Below the pieces are notes generated by a model, which saw only the letters and a list, made by a program, of their open reading frames with translations, was not told the origin of the DNA and did no database searches. DNA of 64,000 nucleotides from Myrica gale (taxonomy: Eukaryota; Streptophyta; Magnoliopsida; Fagales; Myricaceae), in contig OZ005611.1 in NCBI GenBank assembly GCA_963930655.1, forward strand, positions 1,123,501 through 1,187,500, given 5' to 3'. Of the stretch, positions 22,657 to 35,863 are shown one piece after another. Numbering within the stretch: the stretch's first letter is position 1; each line of letters begins with the position of its first letter. The position numbers and the translations under genes are program-made.

Positions 22657-24602
22657 CTACTCCAATTTCAGGACTTCTTCCGACGAAATTTCAGAGGATT
22701 CTGGGTTTGGCTTGGATGGTGACAGGTCCGAAAGAAGACCAACAGAAGCCTCATCCTGAACCTCTTGATGTGGTTGTGACTCATCTGAATGGTCTTCCAC
22801 AGAGTTGTCGGGAGGCAATGGAGGTTTTTCTGTATCAATTGGTGTCCAGTTCCTATCCTTCGCAGGAACTAAAAGAGGATACAGTAAAACCCCCGTGATT
22901 ATAATCGCACCACTGACTATTAGTGTTCTCACTGAAGCCAAGCACATGACAAGAACAAGTAGCAATGCAGGAGGCAAACAAAGCATTGTCACCCCAAATG
23001 TTTGCAAGGGAACTTTGTAAGGTCTGTGAAGATCTGGCTTCTTTATTCTCAATTTTATAAAAGCAGCAAACTCAAGGAGCATTCCCATAGCATACAAGAA
23101 ATTAAGAAATTCCAAGATTTCCTGAAAACTCATCCATGACAAGAAGATAACTCCAGTAGCAGAGCACAAGATGCTAATGGTGGGTGTGCCATACTTCGAC
23201 CTACAAGGAAAAAGTTCAAAATGATTGTCATATTATAGCTAAACCACATTGTCTTCTAACTTTTTTTCTAAAAATCAGATTCAACTGATAATTGGAAAAC
23301 TCTGTGAGAGATACTACTACAAATTTGTTGATATTTTCTCATAGATCAATTTCACAGTTTAATGTATGCTAAAAGGAAGCAGGCTTCGTATGACTGATGG
23401 GACACCTGGGGAAGAATAAGGTCCATTTTGAATACGGAAAGTATAACTAATCTCTTGTGAAAGGACGAGCTCCGGAGATGAGCACATATTCGTCTAATTT
23501 CTTCCTCAGAAGTAGATCGAATAGGCAATGAGGAGTCATTTCCTTTAAGTTCCTTCCCAAAATCTTACACTTCCAATAACAAGAAGGAGATAGAAAACAT
23601 TCTTAAAGAAACACCAGGCGAAATGACCAACCTTGAGGCAAATATAGATGGAAGCATCCCCATCTCGCTCATCCCAAGAAGTTGAAAGGCATCACCACTC
23701 ATTTCTGCTTCAAACAATCCCAAGTTAGACATTGCAGCAGCAGCTTGAATCCACCACTTGAGCCAATAACCACCTATCAACATTCCTACTTCCGCAAAAT
23801 AACCATCAGTCCACTCACTAGGTGCAGACTTTGTAGCACCTGTCCCTGCAAGTAGTGGAATCAAATATGACGAAACCACCAACACCACAGCTCCAAAAAG
23901 CGCCTTCGGAAATGTCTTGCTCGGATTTTCAACCTCGCCAGCAAGAGTACTTGCCTTATCCCAATAATTCAAATTCCAAAACATACTATTGAAGTATACC
24001 CTCCAATTCACCTTTTTAAAATCTACAACTAACCACTGCTTAGGCTGTATTCGTGGAATCGAAAGGATACTCATCACGAGAAATGGGCAAAGTGAGAAAG
24101 CCGCAAGGGCGACTGCAGAAAAGCCAACAATGTGCAGGCCTCGATAATTCAAATAAGTTAATGAGACAGTAAGTCCTAATAGAGCTGGAATTCGTGCAAC
24201 CAATCGGTTGAAGATTGGAAACGAATGCTTCAAATAATCAAGAAACAAAACTGGGTAAAGGGCATTGTCAATAACCCCACTAAACCATTTCCAAAATCCT
24301 TCCTGGAATCCCCAGAAAGGCCCAAAGGCTGATGATATCCATACAACATATCCACCATTTTCAGGGAAGGTCGTGGCAAGCTCGGCTGTCACTAAAGCCT
24401 CGGGAATGCTCCAGACTAAAGGGAATATCAAGAAACCAAGCAAAGCCAGAAGAGGGCCTCCTCCAGCGCTGACTGAATCCTCTACCCCAAAAGGACCCCC
24501 AGAAACCTCGTAGAAAATCAAAGCTATAAGAGGCAGTACTGTCAGTTTTGGATTCGGTTTCACAGCAGCGTTCTTGGCGTCACTCACCATGCCCTCTTCC
24601 AT
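22657..24602 (-). CDS. Polyamine/amino acid transporter, PUT/LAT-like (APC superfamily)
   Basis: Two exons on the minus strand, 24602-23632 and 23200-22657, joined at ASR|SKYG (phase 2) to 504 residues. It belongs to the amino acid-polyamine-organocation superfamily and should move polyamines, paraquat or related cationic substrates across a membrane with proton coupling. The first exon opens with the family signature [15 protein letters not shown] in helix 1, then helices with [20 protein letters not shown]. About 12 membrane helices are visible. The second exon holds the last helices (for example [17 protein letters not shown]) and an acidic, Ser/Pro-rich cytosolic tail of about 70 residues. 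Arabidopsis relatives include At3g13620 and the PUT/LAT genes. Start at 24602 is chosen because it is the first ATG; a second Met lies four codons later. Divergent to ERV1. Confidence 0.93.
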
Positions 24603-25577
24603 CCACCGAACGGTGGTTGGGGGAAGAGAAAGATCAAAACTTTAGGCCACCACTTCAATGGATTTAGTCAACTGAGTTACTAAATGTCAAATATTTTTGG
24701 GTTATTGAGCAAATTCCGTGATGCCCAGAAACCAAGCTAATCAAATATGAGGCAGTAGCTTGGATTTAGTTTCCAGAAACTACCTGTCTTGAAGCATTAC
24801 AGGTTTGTTCTGTCTCCAAATCTCTCTGTGTCTCTTATCCCACTTCTCGGAAACTACGGCGTTCTTGAGCTTTGAAGTTTCTTTGCCCCACTCCACGTCA
24901 ATGCAAAGAAGGTGGAATACTCAGACGAAGGCATTATTCTGCGAGCAACTGTGAGATTCGTTGCTATCGCATCGAGAGAGAAATCACCGTTTGACTTCTG
25001 GGTATGTTATCGCACCCCCTGTCAAATCCACGTGGGGGCAGTCCGGTAGATGGAGGCTCCAGTAAATAGGCGCCAGGCGGCCCGCATTTGTCATGGATTG
25101 CGTTCAAAGAGACAGATTCTGTTAACATCATTACACACAACTGGCACTACAGTGACTACACATGAGAGGCCCTAGTGGGCGGACTACAAGATATACGGGC
25201 ATATAGCACTCTACATAATTCAAATTAGGCCAAGGCTCTGTTATGTTAATACAAACCGGGTCAAGCGACCCACCCGTACACCAAACTCGGATTCCAAGAT
25301 CCGGTACTCAAACATCGTCCTGAGGGCCGAATCAAATTTTCCCTGCTCGTGTCTAAAGATATTAATTAGAAAAAGAAAAACTGATAGAAGTCAATTCTCG
25401 CTGATAAAAAAACGAAAATTAATTTTCTATAATTCTTTTGGCGCAAAGAAAAATATTTTCGTATTTTCACATAACAATGTCCTGTGCTAATGTATTAATT
25501 TACTGAAAATAATACACTCCCAATTTCCAGGCCCTTCCATCAGCTGCCCTGTTTCCCGCTCCCCGTCACTCTTGATA
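24603..25577. promoter_or_regulatory. Shared spacer between divergent transporter and ERV1 genes
   Basis: The roughly 975 bases separate two genes transcribed away from each other, so both promoters must lie here. No repeat or coding frame was recognised. No clear TATA boxes could be assigned by eye. Confidence 0.4.
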
Positions 25578-28500
25578 ATGTCTGAAAACCCACTGCAGGC
25601 TCTGTGCCAAACCTTTGAGAAAGTCGCAAACTCCGTTCAATTCCATCTCTCCACTCTCATAGACCAACCTCACCAACCATCACTTGCAAGTAAAACCCCT
25701 CCTGTCTCTCTCTCTTCCACATCCAAAGTAAACACATCAAGCACTGAGTCTGCTGTCCCTCTCCAAACCAAGGTTCCATCTGTCTTCTCATCCTCTCAGG
25801 CCTAAACCAACTGATTCAATTTGTATCTAAGTTTATGTTCACATTTTTGTGTGCTTCTTGTTTGCTCATTTGTTTTCTACTCCACGGTGGTGAAGCTCAG
25901 TAACCGCTCGACAAAAGTCCAAAATGGGTGGTTCACTTTGGTTTTTGTCTGCTGTTGCCTGGGTTTTCTCTTGCCATTGTTGAGAACTTCCCCGTGAAGA
26001 TTATTGTGTTCTATCTCTTGCTTAAATGGAGTGTCTTGAAATTGTGAAGGGGGGGGGGGGGCTTCTTTCTTTATAGTGAGTGCATTGCTTATGGGTTTCT
26101 CGATCATTTGTGGTTCTCAAAGCCAATGTCATATATTCCTTTATAAATTTTCTACTGGGGACGTGGTTAGTATGGAGAATTCGTAGGATGAGTGTCCTTC
26201 TTGGAGCCATACTAACAGTTTACATGTCCATTTCATATGAGACTGGTGGCAAGTGCTGAATTGGCCATTTAAATTGTGTTGAAGAACTGTTTTGATCCTC
26301 CCCTCCCTCTTTTTCCCAATCAACCTATCAGGGACTGAGTAAATGGGTGAGGTAGGAGGGGTTTGCTGTGGAAGGTTTAGTGATTTAGTGAGGTGCATGT
26401 TTTTCTTACCACTATAGTTTGAACAGAAAAGGGAAAATAGAAAAATAGAAATTTGGGAACATTATAGCAACACTTTGCATCTGAATTTGGACGGCATTTA
26501 TTTTTCTGTTGAAAGATTACATGAATAACTTAGGGTCATTAACATTCTCTTCAGGTAAAAGCAACACCTATCACTAAAGAAGAGCTTGGAAGGGCCACTT
26601 GGACTTTTCTTCACACCCTCGCTGCTCAGGTGTCCTCATCTCCATTGCTTCGTTGTGCAACAGCACATGTGCTTATATCTATAGCATTCACAACTATAGA
26701 GGATTCTTTTCTTTCATTTTCCCTTACATATTTATTTTTGTTGGGCGTGTATTGACCTTTTGGATGAAAAATGAACAAACTTTCGGGTGAGGGAAGTGCG
26801 ACAATCCATGTAAATTTATTATGTTTATGTCTTACTCTGTTACATGTAACATGGTACTGAAACTTATTCTTTGGTCTGCAAAGAATCATCTGCATTAATG
26901 CACTCATATAGCTTGAATCTTTTTTCAGACGTCTTTCTTAACTGTCCAGTATATTTCATTACATAGGACATGAATGTCCTCTAGCTATGTTTTAAGATAT
27001 CCCTGCCTCTGTCTTGCAACACTCTCAAAACGAGAAGCACATGGACTTGTAAAAGCAGTCACACAATGCATCTTGCTTTCACTATGGGGCAACTTTCTCA
27101 GACCCTTCCATTGTCTATTACCGAGGTTCTTCTTCCCCCTCCCCCCCCCCCCCCCCCCACCCTTAACAAAAAGAAGAAGAAGAAGAAGAAAGAAATGCAT
27201 TAATACTTTGGTATCACCTAGCTGGAAACCTCACTATCCCCTTGTTGGTTACTGTTGTCTTAGCAAGGTGCTGGTATCAAAGAATTGCCACATGCTATGT
27301 AAGCATTTATTTAGTTTCAGATTAAGACTTAACAAAAAAACTAAAAGAAAAGAAAAAAGAAGAAAAAGAAACTAAAGCATAAATGGAAGTTCACAATGCA
27401 GCTTCTCACTTTCTCTTGAAGTTAAAGCGCAAAAAATAGTTTCTTTTCTATCAATGCATCCAGCTCTTGGTCATATACTACATGTTTAATGACCTTTGGA
27501 TCTTCTCAGTATCCAGACAATCCAACAAGGCAACAGAAGAAGGATGCCAAAGAGTTGGTATGTTACTCGATCCCTCTGTGTTGTCTCTTTGACCTACGCC
27601 ACCATTTACTGTTAATCATTGACTTCGTGGGAAGCAATCATCTGGAAACTACTGTCAGAGTCGTTTCCTTAATTAACTTTTCTGAGCAACTGACAGGATT
27701 CCATTCATTTACAGATGGCAATATTATCTCGTATGTACCCTTGCAAGGAGTGTGCAGATCACTTTAAAGAAATTCTGAGGTATATTATTTGTGGTGCTGA
27801 AAGAACATTTTGAGCTAAGGATAGTTGACTTTGTTATTTTCAATTATGAGCTTTTATTCGATTTTGTTAGGTGAGACTGATTTGAGTACGATTTTATTGA
27901 TTAACCAGCCTAAAGGGTTATTTTCTTGTGGATTGAAAGTTTTTTTTCTGGGGCCTAGAGGATTTTAGTTGCAAGTAGGTTGCAATTCCTTACTATCTAA
28001 TCTATGGATGGTTTATACAATTAGTTCTACATATATTATATTTTTCTATTTATAATTTGTTTCCTTCCATTGTCATAGCTTATGGGAAATGTGCATTTTA
28101 TAGAGAAAAAAACAAGGGAACTGGAGAGGGAGAGAGTGATCATAGGCAGTCTCCTGCCTTCTATACGGATCAAACATTTTGGGGCCACTTTGAGACCGTT
28201 TTGGAGACATCACTCGGCTCCTATAACATTACAGTTTTGGTTTTATTGAGAGAATTTATGTCAATCTGGCTCATCATTTTTTATTTTGTTTCCCAATTTG
28301 CTTGCCCTTCACTCCACTGTGTTTAATATTTTTGTGCTTTTAAATGCATACACAGAAAGCAAGTAAGCAACACACGAAAGCACACTACTGTCTGTAAGGG
28401 AATGCCATGGTGTGCAATTCTTAACACGCGAATGCAACCCATCCTTTATATGTGGATGCTAAATATTTATAATTCCTTATATCTTTGTCGCATTGTTGAC

Positions 28501-29318
28501 AGAACAAATCCTGTAGACGTCGGATCGCATGCTGAGTTCTCCCAATGGCTATGTTATGTGCATAATGTTGTTAACAGAAGGTGACTTCTCAAATTTAAAG
28601 TCCAATGCCAATTCCCAAAGCTCAGTATTTGTGACCAAATTGCTCATAATTTAGATGCCGGTTTGTCTGGGGGCCTCCACCATTAATGCCAGTCTTGACA
28701 GGGATGTGGATGGGTTTGGACCAGTTCAACTGGTCTGTCCCAGATCACTTAGGGTCATTCTCTGATGGTTCTATTATTCCAACTAGAACTTGTTTGATAT
28801 GAAGATAAAGTGAGCTCGTTGATTCCTGGATACGAATGCCCACTTTGTAAATAAGGGATGTATAAACTGTCTTGAACGAGTGATCCTTAAAATGTTAGAG
28901 CTCATCCTAATAGATGAAATAGAATCAGATGAAAATTATTAAGAATCCATAATTTGAGTTCTTTTTTAATGGTCATTTCTTATCCAGGGAAGACTAAACT
29001 GGTACATCACTAACATCGAATTAGCCGTCATTCCAAGTCACAATAGAAGTTTCTGACTTTGTAAACAATTACCTGCCTTAGTCATCTGCTACTTAGATAC
29101 TATTTGATGTTAGCACACAAGTGTTAGAAAACCAGAAAATGCATGGAATTATGTCTTCTTAATCTTGATAATACTAACATTTGGATTATTACTGCAGCCT
29201 TGGCAAACTAGTATTCCCATGCGAGCGAGTTGATGCAAGGTGGGGTAAGCTGGAGTGTGGGCAGCGAGCATGTGATCTACTGGGAGATGCGACAGAATTT
29301 GGGAAAGGAACGCCCTGA
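25578..29318 (+). CDS. ERV1: FAD-linked sulfhydryl oxidase ERV1
   Basis: Six exons: 25578-25772, 26555-26629, 27510-27557, 27715-27779, 28503-28580, 29198-29318, making 193 residues. ERV1 oxidises thiols with FAD and O2 or cytochrome c and drives disulfide relay import (Mia40 type) in the mitochondrial intermembrane space. The first exon is Ser/Thr/Pro-rich. Exon 2 begins the Erv/ALR domain (KEELGRATWTFLHTLAAQ, FAD-binding W and H). Exon 4 holds the active-site CxxC in YPCKECADHF. Exon 5 has FSQWLCYVHNVVNR. Exon 6 has PCERVDARWGKLEC with the plant-type C-terminal CxxxxC (CGQRAC), which serves as the shuttle disulfide. The first donor is the weaker AAG|GTTCCA; it keeps phase 0. Arabidopsis ERV1 (At1g49880) has the same layout by memory. 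The spacer before the start has only an in-frame TTG upstream; the ATG at 25578 is used. Confidence 0.93.
26049..26061. repeat. G13 run in ERV1 intron 1
   Basis: About thirteen uninterrupted G on the coding strand of ERV1 intron 1. Confidence 0.7.
27135..27158. repeat. Long C run in ERV1 intron 2
   Basis: A C-run of more than twenty bases broken by one T, followed by an AAGAAG microsatellite (about 27170-27193), lies in the second intron of ERV1. Confidence 0.7.
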
Positions 29319-30570
29319 AATGTGCATGTATTAAATGCACTTGATATAACTATTTTTTCATATAGGATTTTCCAATTTCTATTTGTTTAATATTGTTAAT
29401 GAGAGATTATTCGAACTTAGCAAAGAGAGACAAAAAAAATAAACCCGCCAGCCAAGTGTTTAAGTTCATTTTGTAATTATAGAAATCCGTGCTGATAAGT
29501 AAAAATGATTCTCAGGGGAACAAAATCCCATATGTTTGTGTCTTTTGTTTACCCTGACTTGGCTCTACTAGCATAGCATGTATTTGTAAGCTACTCGTAA
29601 CTTAAGTATTCACTCTCTGCTATAGCCTAGTTGTCTTTGGTACTCGACAAATTATCATAGTGCTGCATCTTCTTCCTGAGTTTTCTATAATTCAATTCCT
29701 CGAGGTTGTCGCTCTCCCCTTTGCTTCATGATGAATACGCTTCTGTTGGTTAGAGGAGCAAAGCAGCTCCACACTGTTAGCTAAAATTTACATGATGTCA
29801 ATGGGAAACGAGTGACAATACCTCACTCCCTCGTTTTACGAGATGTGTTTTCCTGCTGAAAAGGCACATCGTTCTTCCTGCGGGGAAAAAAAAGGAAAGA
29901 AAAAGAGGGGAAAAGTGTTTTTCGTTGATCACGATACAAGTGTGAACAAACCTACTCATGTTTCTCTGGTCTGAAAGAAAATTTGTTTACCGTGGTTACA
30001 GTCTATTTGAGATCTACCGACTATAAGATTGACAATGTGAGGGAATTATTTCCCACCTCTTAGTTCTCTTTGCTTTTAAGTTTTGGACCTCCAGAAAGCG
30101 AGTTCGGAATTCCGGGATTTAGGGAGATCCCTTTCCTGTGTTATTTGTTGTCTGGGTTTAAAATTATTCCCTCAGTAAGTGGCCCAGCCGCCCAGCAACC
30201 CAGGTCCCGTCCCTGACTTGATGCAGCCCATAACTCCAAGCCGAGACCCACACTAAAATCCAGATTGTAAAGCTTGTCATGCAAACGTTTTTTTTAAATG
30301 ACAAGGAACCCATCCAAAGTAAGCACCCGCTCCTGTATGGCAAACTTCAGGCGAGTGTGGCGTCTCAGCCCGACTGTGCCAGGTTCAATTCGGGTTTCGA
30401 ACCTAGCATCACCAGGTTATATACCAGGCCGAAAGCAGCTGGGCTAGTACCCCGTGCCATTGGTATTTCATATTTGTAACTCGCAAAGCCCACGTGGCCA
30501 TTCCGAAGTCTGTTACCACTTCGTCAGGCTTCCACAAGGAGCCCAGCTTAATATTTATACCCTTCCCTTG
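29319..30570. other. Spacer between ERV1 and the eL38 gene
   Basis: AT-rich left part that should include the ERV1 3' untranslated region. The right part (about 30170-30570) is GC-richer and has AGCCCA/TGGGCT motifs at 30440-30550, fitting a ribosomal-protein promoter. No coding region recognised. Confidence 0.4.
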
Positions 30571-30600
30571 TGCTAGGGTTTTAAGAGTCGCAGCTTCCCT
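30535..30600 (+). promoter_or_regulatory. eL38 core promoter: site II, TATA-like and telo-box
   Basis: Within 100 bases of the start codon are AGCCCA (site II, reverse TGGGCT) near 30540, the TATA-like AATATTTATA at 30550-30560, and a telo-box TAGGGTTTT at 30574-30582. Site II plus telo-box is the known combination on plant ribosomal-protein genes. Confidence 0.6.
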
Positions 30601-30625
30601 GGTCTCTCTCGATCTCGCAGTCAAT

Positions 30626-31114
30626 ATGGTATCCTCTATTTCTCAACTCCTCCTCGTTACCATTTGTTTTGCATTGTTCTTTACTTGTGAACTCTTTGTC
30701 ATTTGGGTTTTTGGCTAAGTACTTCTGTTTATCTGTTGCGGATCGCAGCCGAAGCAAATCCACGAGATCAAAGACTTCCTTCTCACCGCAAGAAGGAAAG
30801 ATGCACGCTCTGTGAGAATCAAGAGGAGCAAAGATGCGGTCAAGTTCAAGGTCCGTTGCTCCAAGTACCTGTACACACTTTGCGTCTTTGACGCTGAAAA
30901 GGCTAACAAGCTGAAGCAGTCTCTCCCTCCTGGTCAGTTTGAAATCTTTCTCTCTGTTCGGATCCACCAAACCCGCTGCTTTTATAATTGTCGTGTCTTA
31001 TTTTCGTTTCCGCTTGTATTTCATCCTTGCGAACGTGATTAATTTAATTTATTATTGCTAAACTTTTCGTCTCTTCGATGCTTGTTTGCAGGTTTAAGCG
31101 TGCAAGACCTGTGA
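30626..31114 (+). CDS. RPL38: 60S ribosomal protein eL38 (L38e)
   Basis: Exons 30626-30628, 30749-30932 and 31092-31114 give 69 residues, the standard L38e length. The first intron falls directly after the ATG, which is common in ribosomal-protein genes. The protein starts [20 protein letters not shown] and ends LPPG|LSVQDL. It is a component of the large cytosolic ribosomal subunit. A frame read straight through the last intron (to 31042) is an artefact. All splice sites are GT-AG. No snoRNA was recognised in either intron. Confidence 0.96.
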
Positions 31115-32978
31115 GAATGGGACCAAGTCCAGGCATGTCAAATGGTCTTACTAAGAGAAAAGAATGAAAATTTTGCTTTATTTTATGCTTCATTAGTTTA
31201 GATTCTTCCTCTGTAATGGATTTGGTCCTTGTGTTACCTTAAGTTAAGAGGATATATGACTTTTTAAATGCATTTTGAAATTTGATTTTTTATGCAATAT
31301 TGCAGTTTCCATTTGACATGATTTGCTTATTTCTTTGTTCGTTTGATCCCTGGATGATTGAAATAGAATTCTTTAGTCAGTCGCTTACCCTTCTTTGGAT
31401 TGAACTTGTTTTAAGCCTATAGTAATGATCATCTCCGATTTGGATTGTCCAATTGCGAGTGATACTCCTGAGCTAGAATACTGCGAAGTAAAAGCAGCAG
31501 ATACTATATAAGTTAGTGCGGGTTGCTGAGGATATGTACATAGTAAGGCCTGGAAGAGAGAAATGCACAACTTGTGGATGGTGCTGTTTGTTTTAGCCCC
31601 TAGGTGGAAATTCGTACCCGGATCATCTTTTCCAAGCTACCAATTTTATAGATAGTAGATATCAAGCATAGTTTAAACCACTGTGGTTGAAGCTTCTTAA
31701 AGCAGTACATCTTTGAGTAGAAGTTGAGGCTACCAGAGTGGTGAATTGTGATGGGTGTGTCGTTGTTCCAATTGAGTATACGACGTGCCGTCTTAAATTC
31801 TCCTGCTTGGAGGTTTGATACCGTCTTGGGCATGTAGGAATTGCTAGATCGCACTACTGCCGTTGTGTCGGCAGATATAAGTTTTAAAAGTGAGATTCAA
31901 ATTCTAAAAATTTTAGCCAAAACTTTGCTTCAAATTTTCCTAAGCGACCAAAACATTTTCGAGGTCAATTTTCTTTTCTCTCAAGTCTACTGTAATGAGA
32001 GTGCCAGCTGACGAGTCCTATTCAAAATTAAAACAATAGATTTTTAGTTTTTTTTTAATAATTTGATTTTTGTATTTGTAGCCTACTTCATCGAATACAA
32101 CGTTTTGGTTTTTCTTTGCCTTCAATGCTTCTTTCTTTCTTCGGGTAACCATCGAAGGAGAAAAGAAGAAGAAGTAAAATTAAGATTCTCTTTAATGTTT
32201 TACATGAGAGCCTTCCAATGTAAAAAAAAAAACACTCAAAAGGGCTTCTCAATCCACTGTGAATTGAGCCATACCCAACTCAGAAGGTCTAACGTATCCC
32301 GTTTGCCATATGCCTAGCAATTTGAATGGAGATTCTGTTGTGTACCAGTGTCTTTTATTCTGTTGTGATATGTATTGCAATAAGCAATTGCAACAGTATT
32401 CAGAAAAGCCCAAGTTCAGGACTGGGTACATTCATATTGGCGTCGTGTCTCTGTCGCATTTATAGCAAATGAAGCATGGCCGTTCCGGATTTTTCTTTGG
32501 AGGGCACATGCATACAAGGGCTTTGATTCTTTGGGTACAATGTCGCATTCTTTTTATCAAAGGGTGATTTGAATTCTGGTGGTTCTGTTGAGTGCTTCCC
32601 TTCCCTTATTTGAAGTGAAAGTTGCAAATGCTTTTAAATGGAGAATAGCTTCAATTCTAATCAAATTTGCATTCTCAGCATTTTGGCTTGTACTCGCATT
32701 TGTTGCAAGGCGACATTTTCTAACAGCAACTAAGACTTGAAAATGCAAATTCGAGGGCCCCAAGAATGGTCCATGAGAAACAAAGTCTTGAAAAACAAAA
32801 CTCATAAAACTGCTGTCTGGTGTTGGACTAGTAACTCGAAACTCGACAGTCAGTTCCAACTACACCCTATCCTCAGCACCAAAACCAAAACCTCCAAGCC
32901 TACAAAGAGAAACCACAACTACCTAATGATGAACCTTCAACCGTCAGAACCTACAGTGATTATCACACAGTTTAAACA
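31115..32978. other. Spacer between convergent eL38 and ZnF-UBP genes
   Basis: The two genes point at each other, so both 3' untranslated regions lie here. No coding region or transposon was recognised. Confidence 0.4.
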
Positions 32979-33791
32979 TCATATTGTCCGAATTGGCGGA
33001 GCATCTCCAAATTTCAGAATGTAGGCTGTCTCATGAACAGGCTGCAGCTGCGGAATCACCATAGCATCTAAATATGCGTTGCAGGAGAAACACCAAACTG
33101 ATAGATCACTGGTTCAGAGTAAACAAAGCGTAGCATGATCAAGACAACTTTGTACTACATTGCCGAGAAAATTAAATAATAAACTAATTTCTGATACGCA
33201 TTACCTGTAGCTGAGTGCCAGAGAATGATTTTTCTGCTGATAATGCTGAAGCATGTGCTTGTTCACAAAACGGCTGCAGAGGACTTCCTTACAGCATAAA
33301 CATAACCAGTTCTCACTCGGGTTCTGGCACCTTTTGTATGGGTCAATGATCACACACAAGATCAGATAATGAAAAATATATAATTCAATGTGCAGGCTTC
33401 GATGATGGGCAAAAAGTTAACAATCACTAATATCTCTAAATATTCAGTCAGATTGTAAGCCTAAGGCGGACGAGGAATCGAGGCTAGGTCTGCGAAGCAA
33501 CCTGTGGCAAGCAGAATCGGGGGTCGGAATGTCAAAGAGATCGGACGATAGGGAATCCAGATGATCGCACCGCGTCCGAGCCTCCACCCAGCCCGATTCC
33601 GCTCCGTACAATGAGTCTTCCTCTTCTTGACCTTCAGGTCGGTGTTCCTGAGTTGATTCAGGGACTCCAATTAGAACTCTTACACACAAAGTCTCAAGGA
33701 AAAAACTCAAAACAAGAAACGAAAAAGAAGAAACCTCCGTTTGATTGACCGGCAGACCAGTGTGAGAAGAAGACGTAGCTTGATTCGCCAT
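32979..33791 (-). CDS. Small ZnF-UBP (ubiquitin-binding zinc finger) protein
   Basis: Four minus-strand exons, 33791-33735, 33647-33502, 33330-33205 and 33108-32979, encode 152 residues. The core is a ZnF-UBP (BUZ/PAZ) domain: GWVEARTRCDHLDSL, TPDSACHRCQNPSENWLC, LCCKEVLCSRFVNKHMLQHY, then VWCFSCNAYLDA, with Cys/His spaced for three zinc ions. In HDAC6 and USP5 this domain grips the free C-terminal Gly-Gly of ubiquitin. There is no protease, deacetylase or RING domain, so the protein is a stand-alone reader. The C terminus AYILKFGDAPPI is typical of the plant family. Reading through intron 1 produces a false longer frame. The gene is divergent to eS29 and shares its promoter region. Confidence 0.88.
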
Positions 33792-33914
33792 GAAGAGCGG
33801 GACCGTTCGTCTTTCGTCTCTCCGTCTGCTTAGCTGGAAAACTGTTTAGGTAATGACAACGCTTTACCGCACCGCTCTATTGATTGGATGCACCGTTCTG
33901 ACTTATGACCTACA

Positions 33915-34150
33915 AGCCCCAAAGTGGACTGGTACTGGGCTGAAGTTGCGTTTAGGTCACCTTTTTATGCTGCAGCCCAGCTATGTGGGCTGGATACTGG
34001 GCTTAACTTGGATTTTTAAGTCGCTATAGCCCAACCAAGTGGGCAAGAGACTGGGCTTTACTTTGGGTTTTAAGACGGCTTCTGTGCTCAGCCCAACAAC
34101 TACGTGGGCTGGATGCTGGGCTTAAGTTAGGTTTTTGTACGTTTTTTAGC
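33915..34150. promoter_or_regulatory. Four imperfect tandem repeats rich in site II (TGGGCY) motifs
   Basis: Four related units of about 53-62 bases start at 33915, 33975, 34029 and 34091. Each has the layout GCCCA...GTGGGC...CTGGGCTT...GTTTTT, giving two or three TGGGCY or AGCCCA motifs per unit. Site II motifs bind TCP factors and drive ribosomal-protein genes in cycling cells. The array lies between the divergent ZnF-UBP (-) and eS29 (+) genes. Confidence 0.75.
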
Positions 34151-34189
34151 TCTGACCCGAATTACGTCCAATCCGATGACAACACTTTC

Positions 34190-34230
34190 TGGGGTATTAG
34201 GGTTTTGGATTCCACTCTATATAAATACCA
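34190..34230 (+). promoter_or_regulatory. eS29 core promoter: telo-box and TATA box
   Basis: A telo-box TTAGGGTTTT at 34197-34206 is followed by the TATA box CTCTATATAAATA at 34216-34228, about 120 bases before the start codon. The spacing fits a start site near 34255. Confidence 0.7.
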
Positions 34231-34345
34231 GTTTTCCTTCATTGCCCGTCGTCGTGCGTTGCTGGGTTCTTAGAGGGTTTTCTCGAAGCCTGTTGCTTGA
34301 GCAGCTCCTTGCAATTTCCTCTTTCGCCGAGACATCGAAGAAATC

Positions 34346-35253
<908 letters not shown>

Positions 35254-35863
35254 AGTGGATTAATAGACTACCCCACAGGAACAGAGGCTTTTGGCCAAGC
35301 ATGATCTGATCAGTGTTTTTCAGTTTGAAGAATTTTGATTTTCTGTTATGGTTTATCTAAATCTTGAACTTGAGTTGATTGTGGGAGTATGGAGATTTTT
35401 GAATTAAACACTTGAAGTTAAATTATAAATCACTAGCTTGTAGTGGCTGCCATTATTTCATACACTCTTCTATTTGTCTTCCCTGACCAGCATATGGGTG
35501 GTTGGATGGTATCATTAATTAACTCAGTGCAGTATGAGTTGTTCTTGTGTTAGATATGGTTATACTTGTCGTGGAGATTCCGTTTGATTGCCCAAGGCAA
35601 TAAGACCGAATTTTTATTGCTCTCCAATGCTAAAATGGTTTTAAGATTTTGGCTGCATCATTTGCGATGGTGGGAAAGGGTGAGAATCTCGTTTGTTCTT
35701 TCTTTTACTCTCAGCTGTGAGTAACTATGATGAATTTAGCTCTTGGTTTTTGTGTGGTTGTCACAGAAATATTTAGCAGAGTTTATGGTAACAAATATGA
35801 TTTTCTAGGTCAAAAAATCAAAAGAAACAACCGTAGCCTGAGACTTCTCCCCCACCCGGCCAC

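Noticed and set aside
30629-30748. snoRNA in the eL38 first intron
   Set aside because: No paired C/D or H/ACA boxes could be found.
33444-33791. Single-exon 115-residue protein at the start of the ZnF-UBP gene
   Set aside because: It reads through two introns; the spliced model restores the complete zinc-finger domain.
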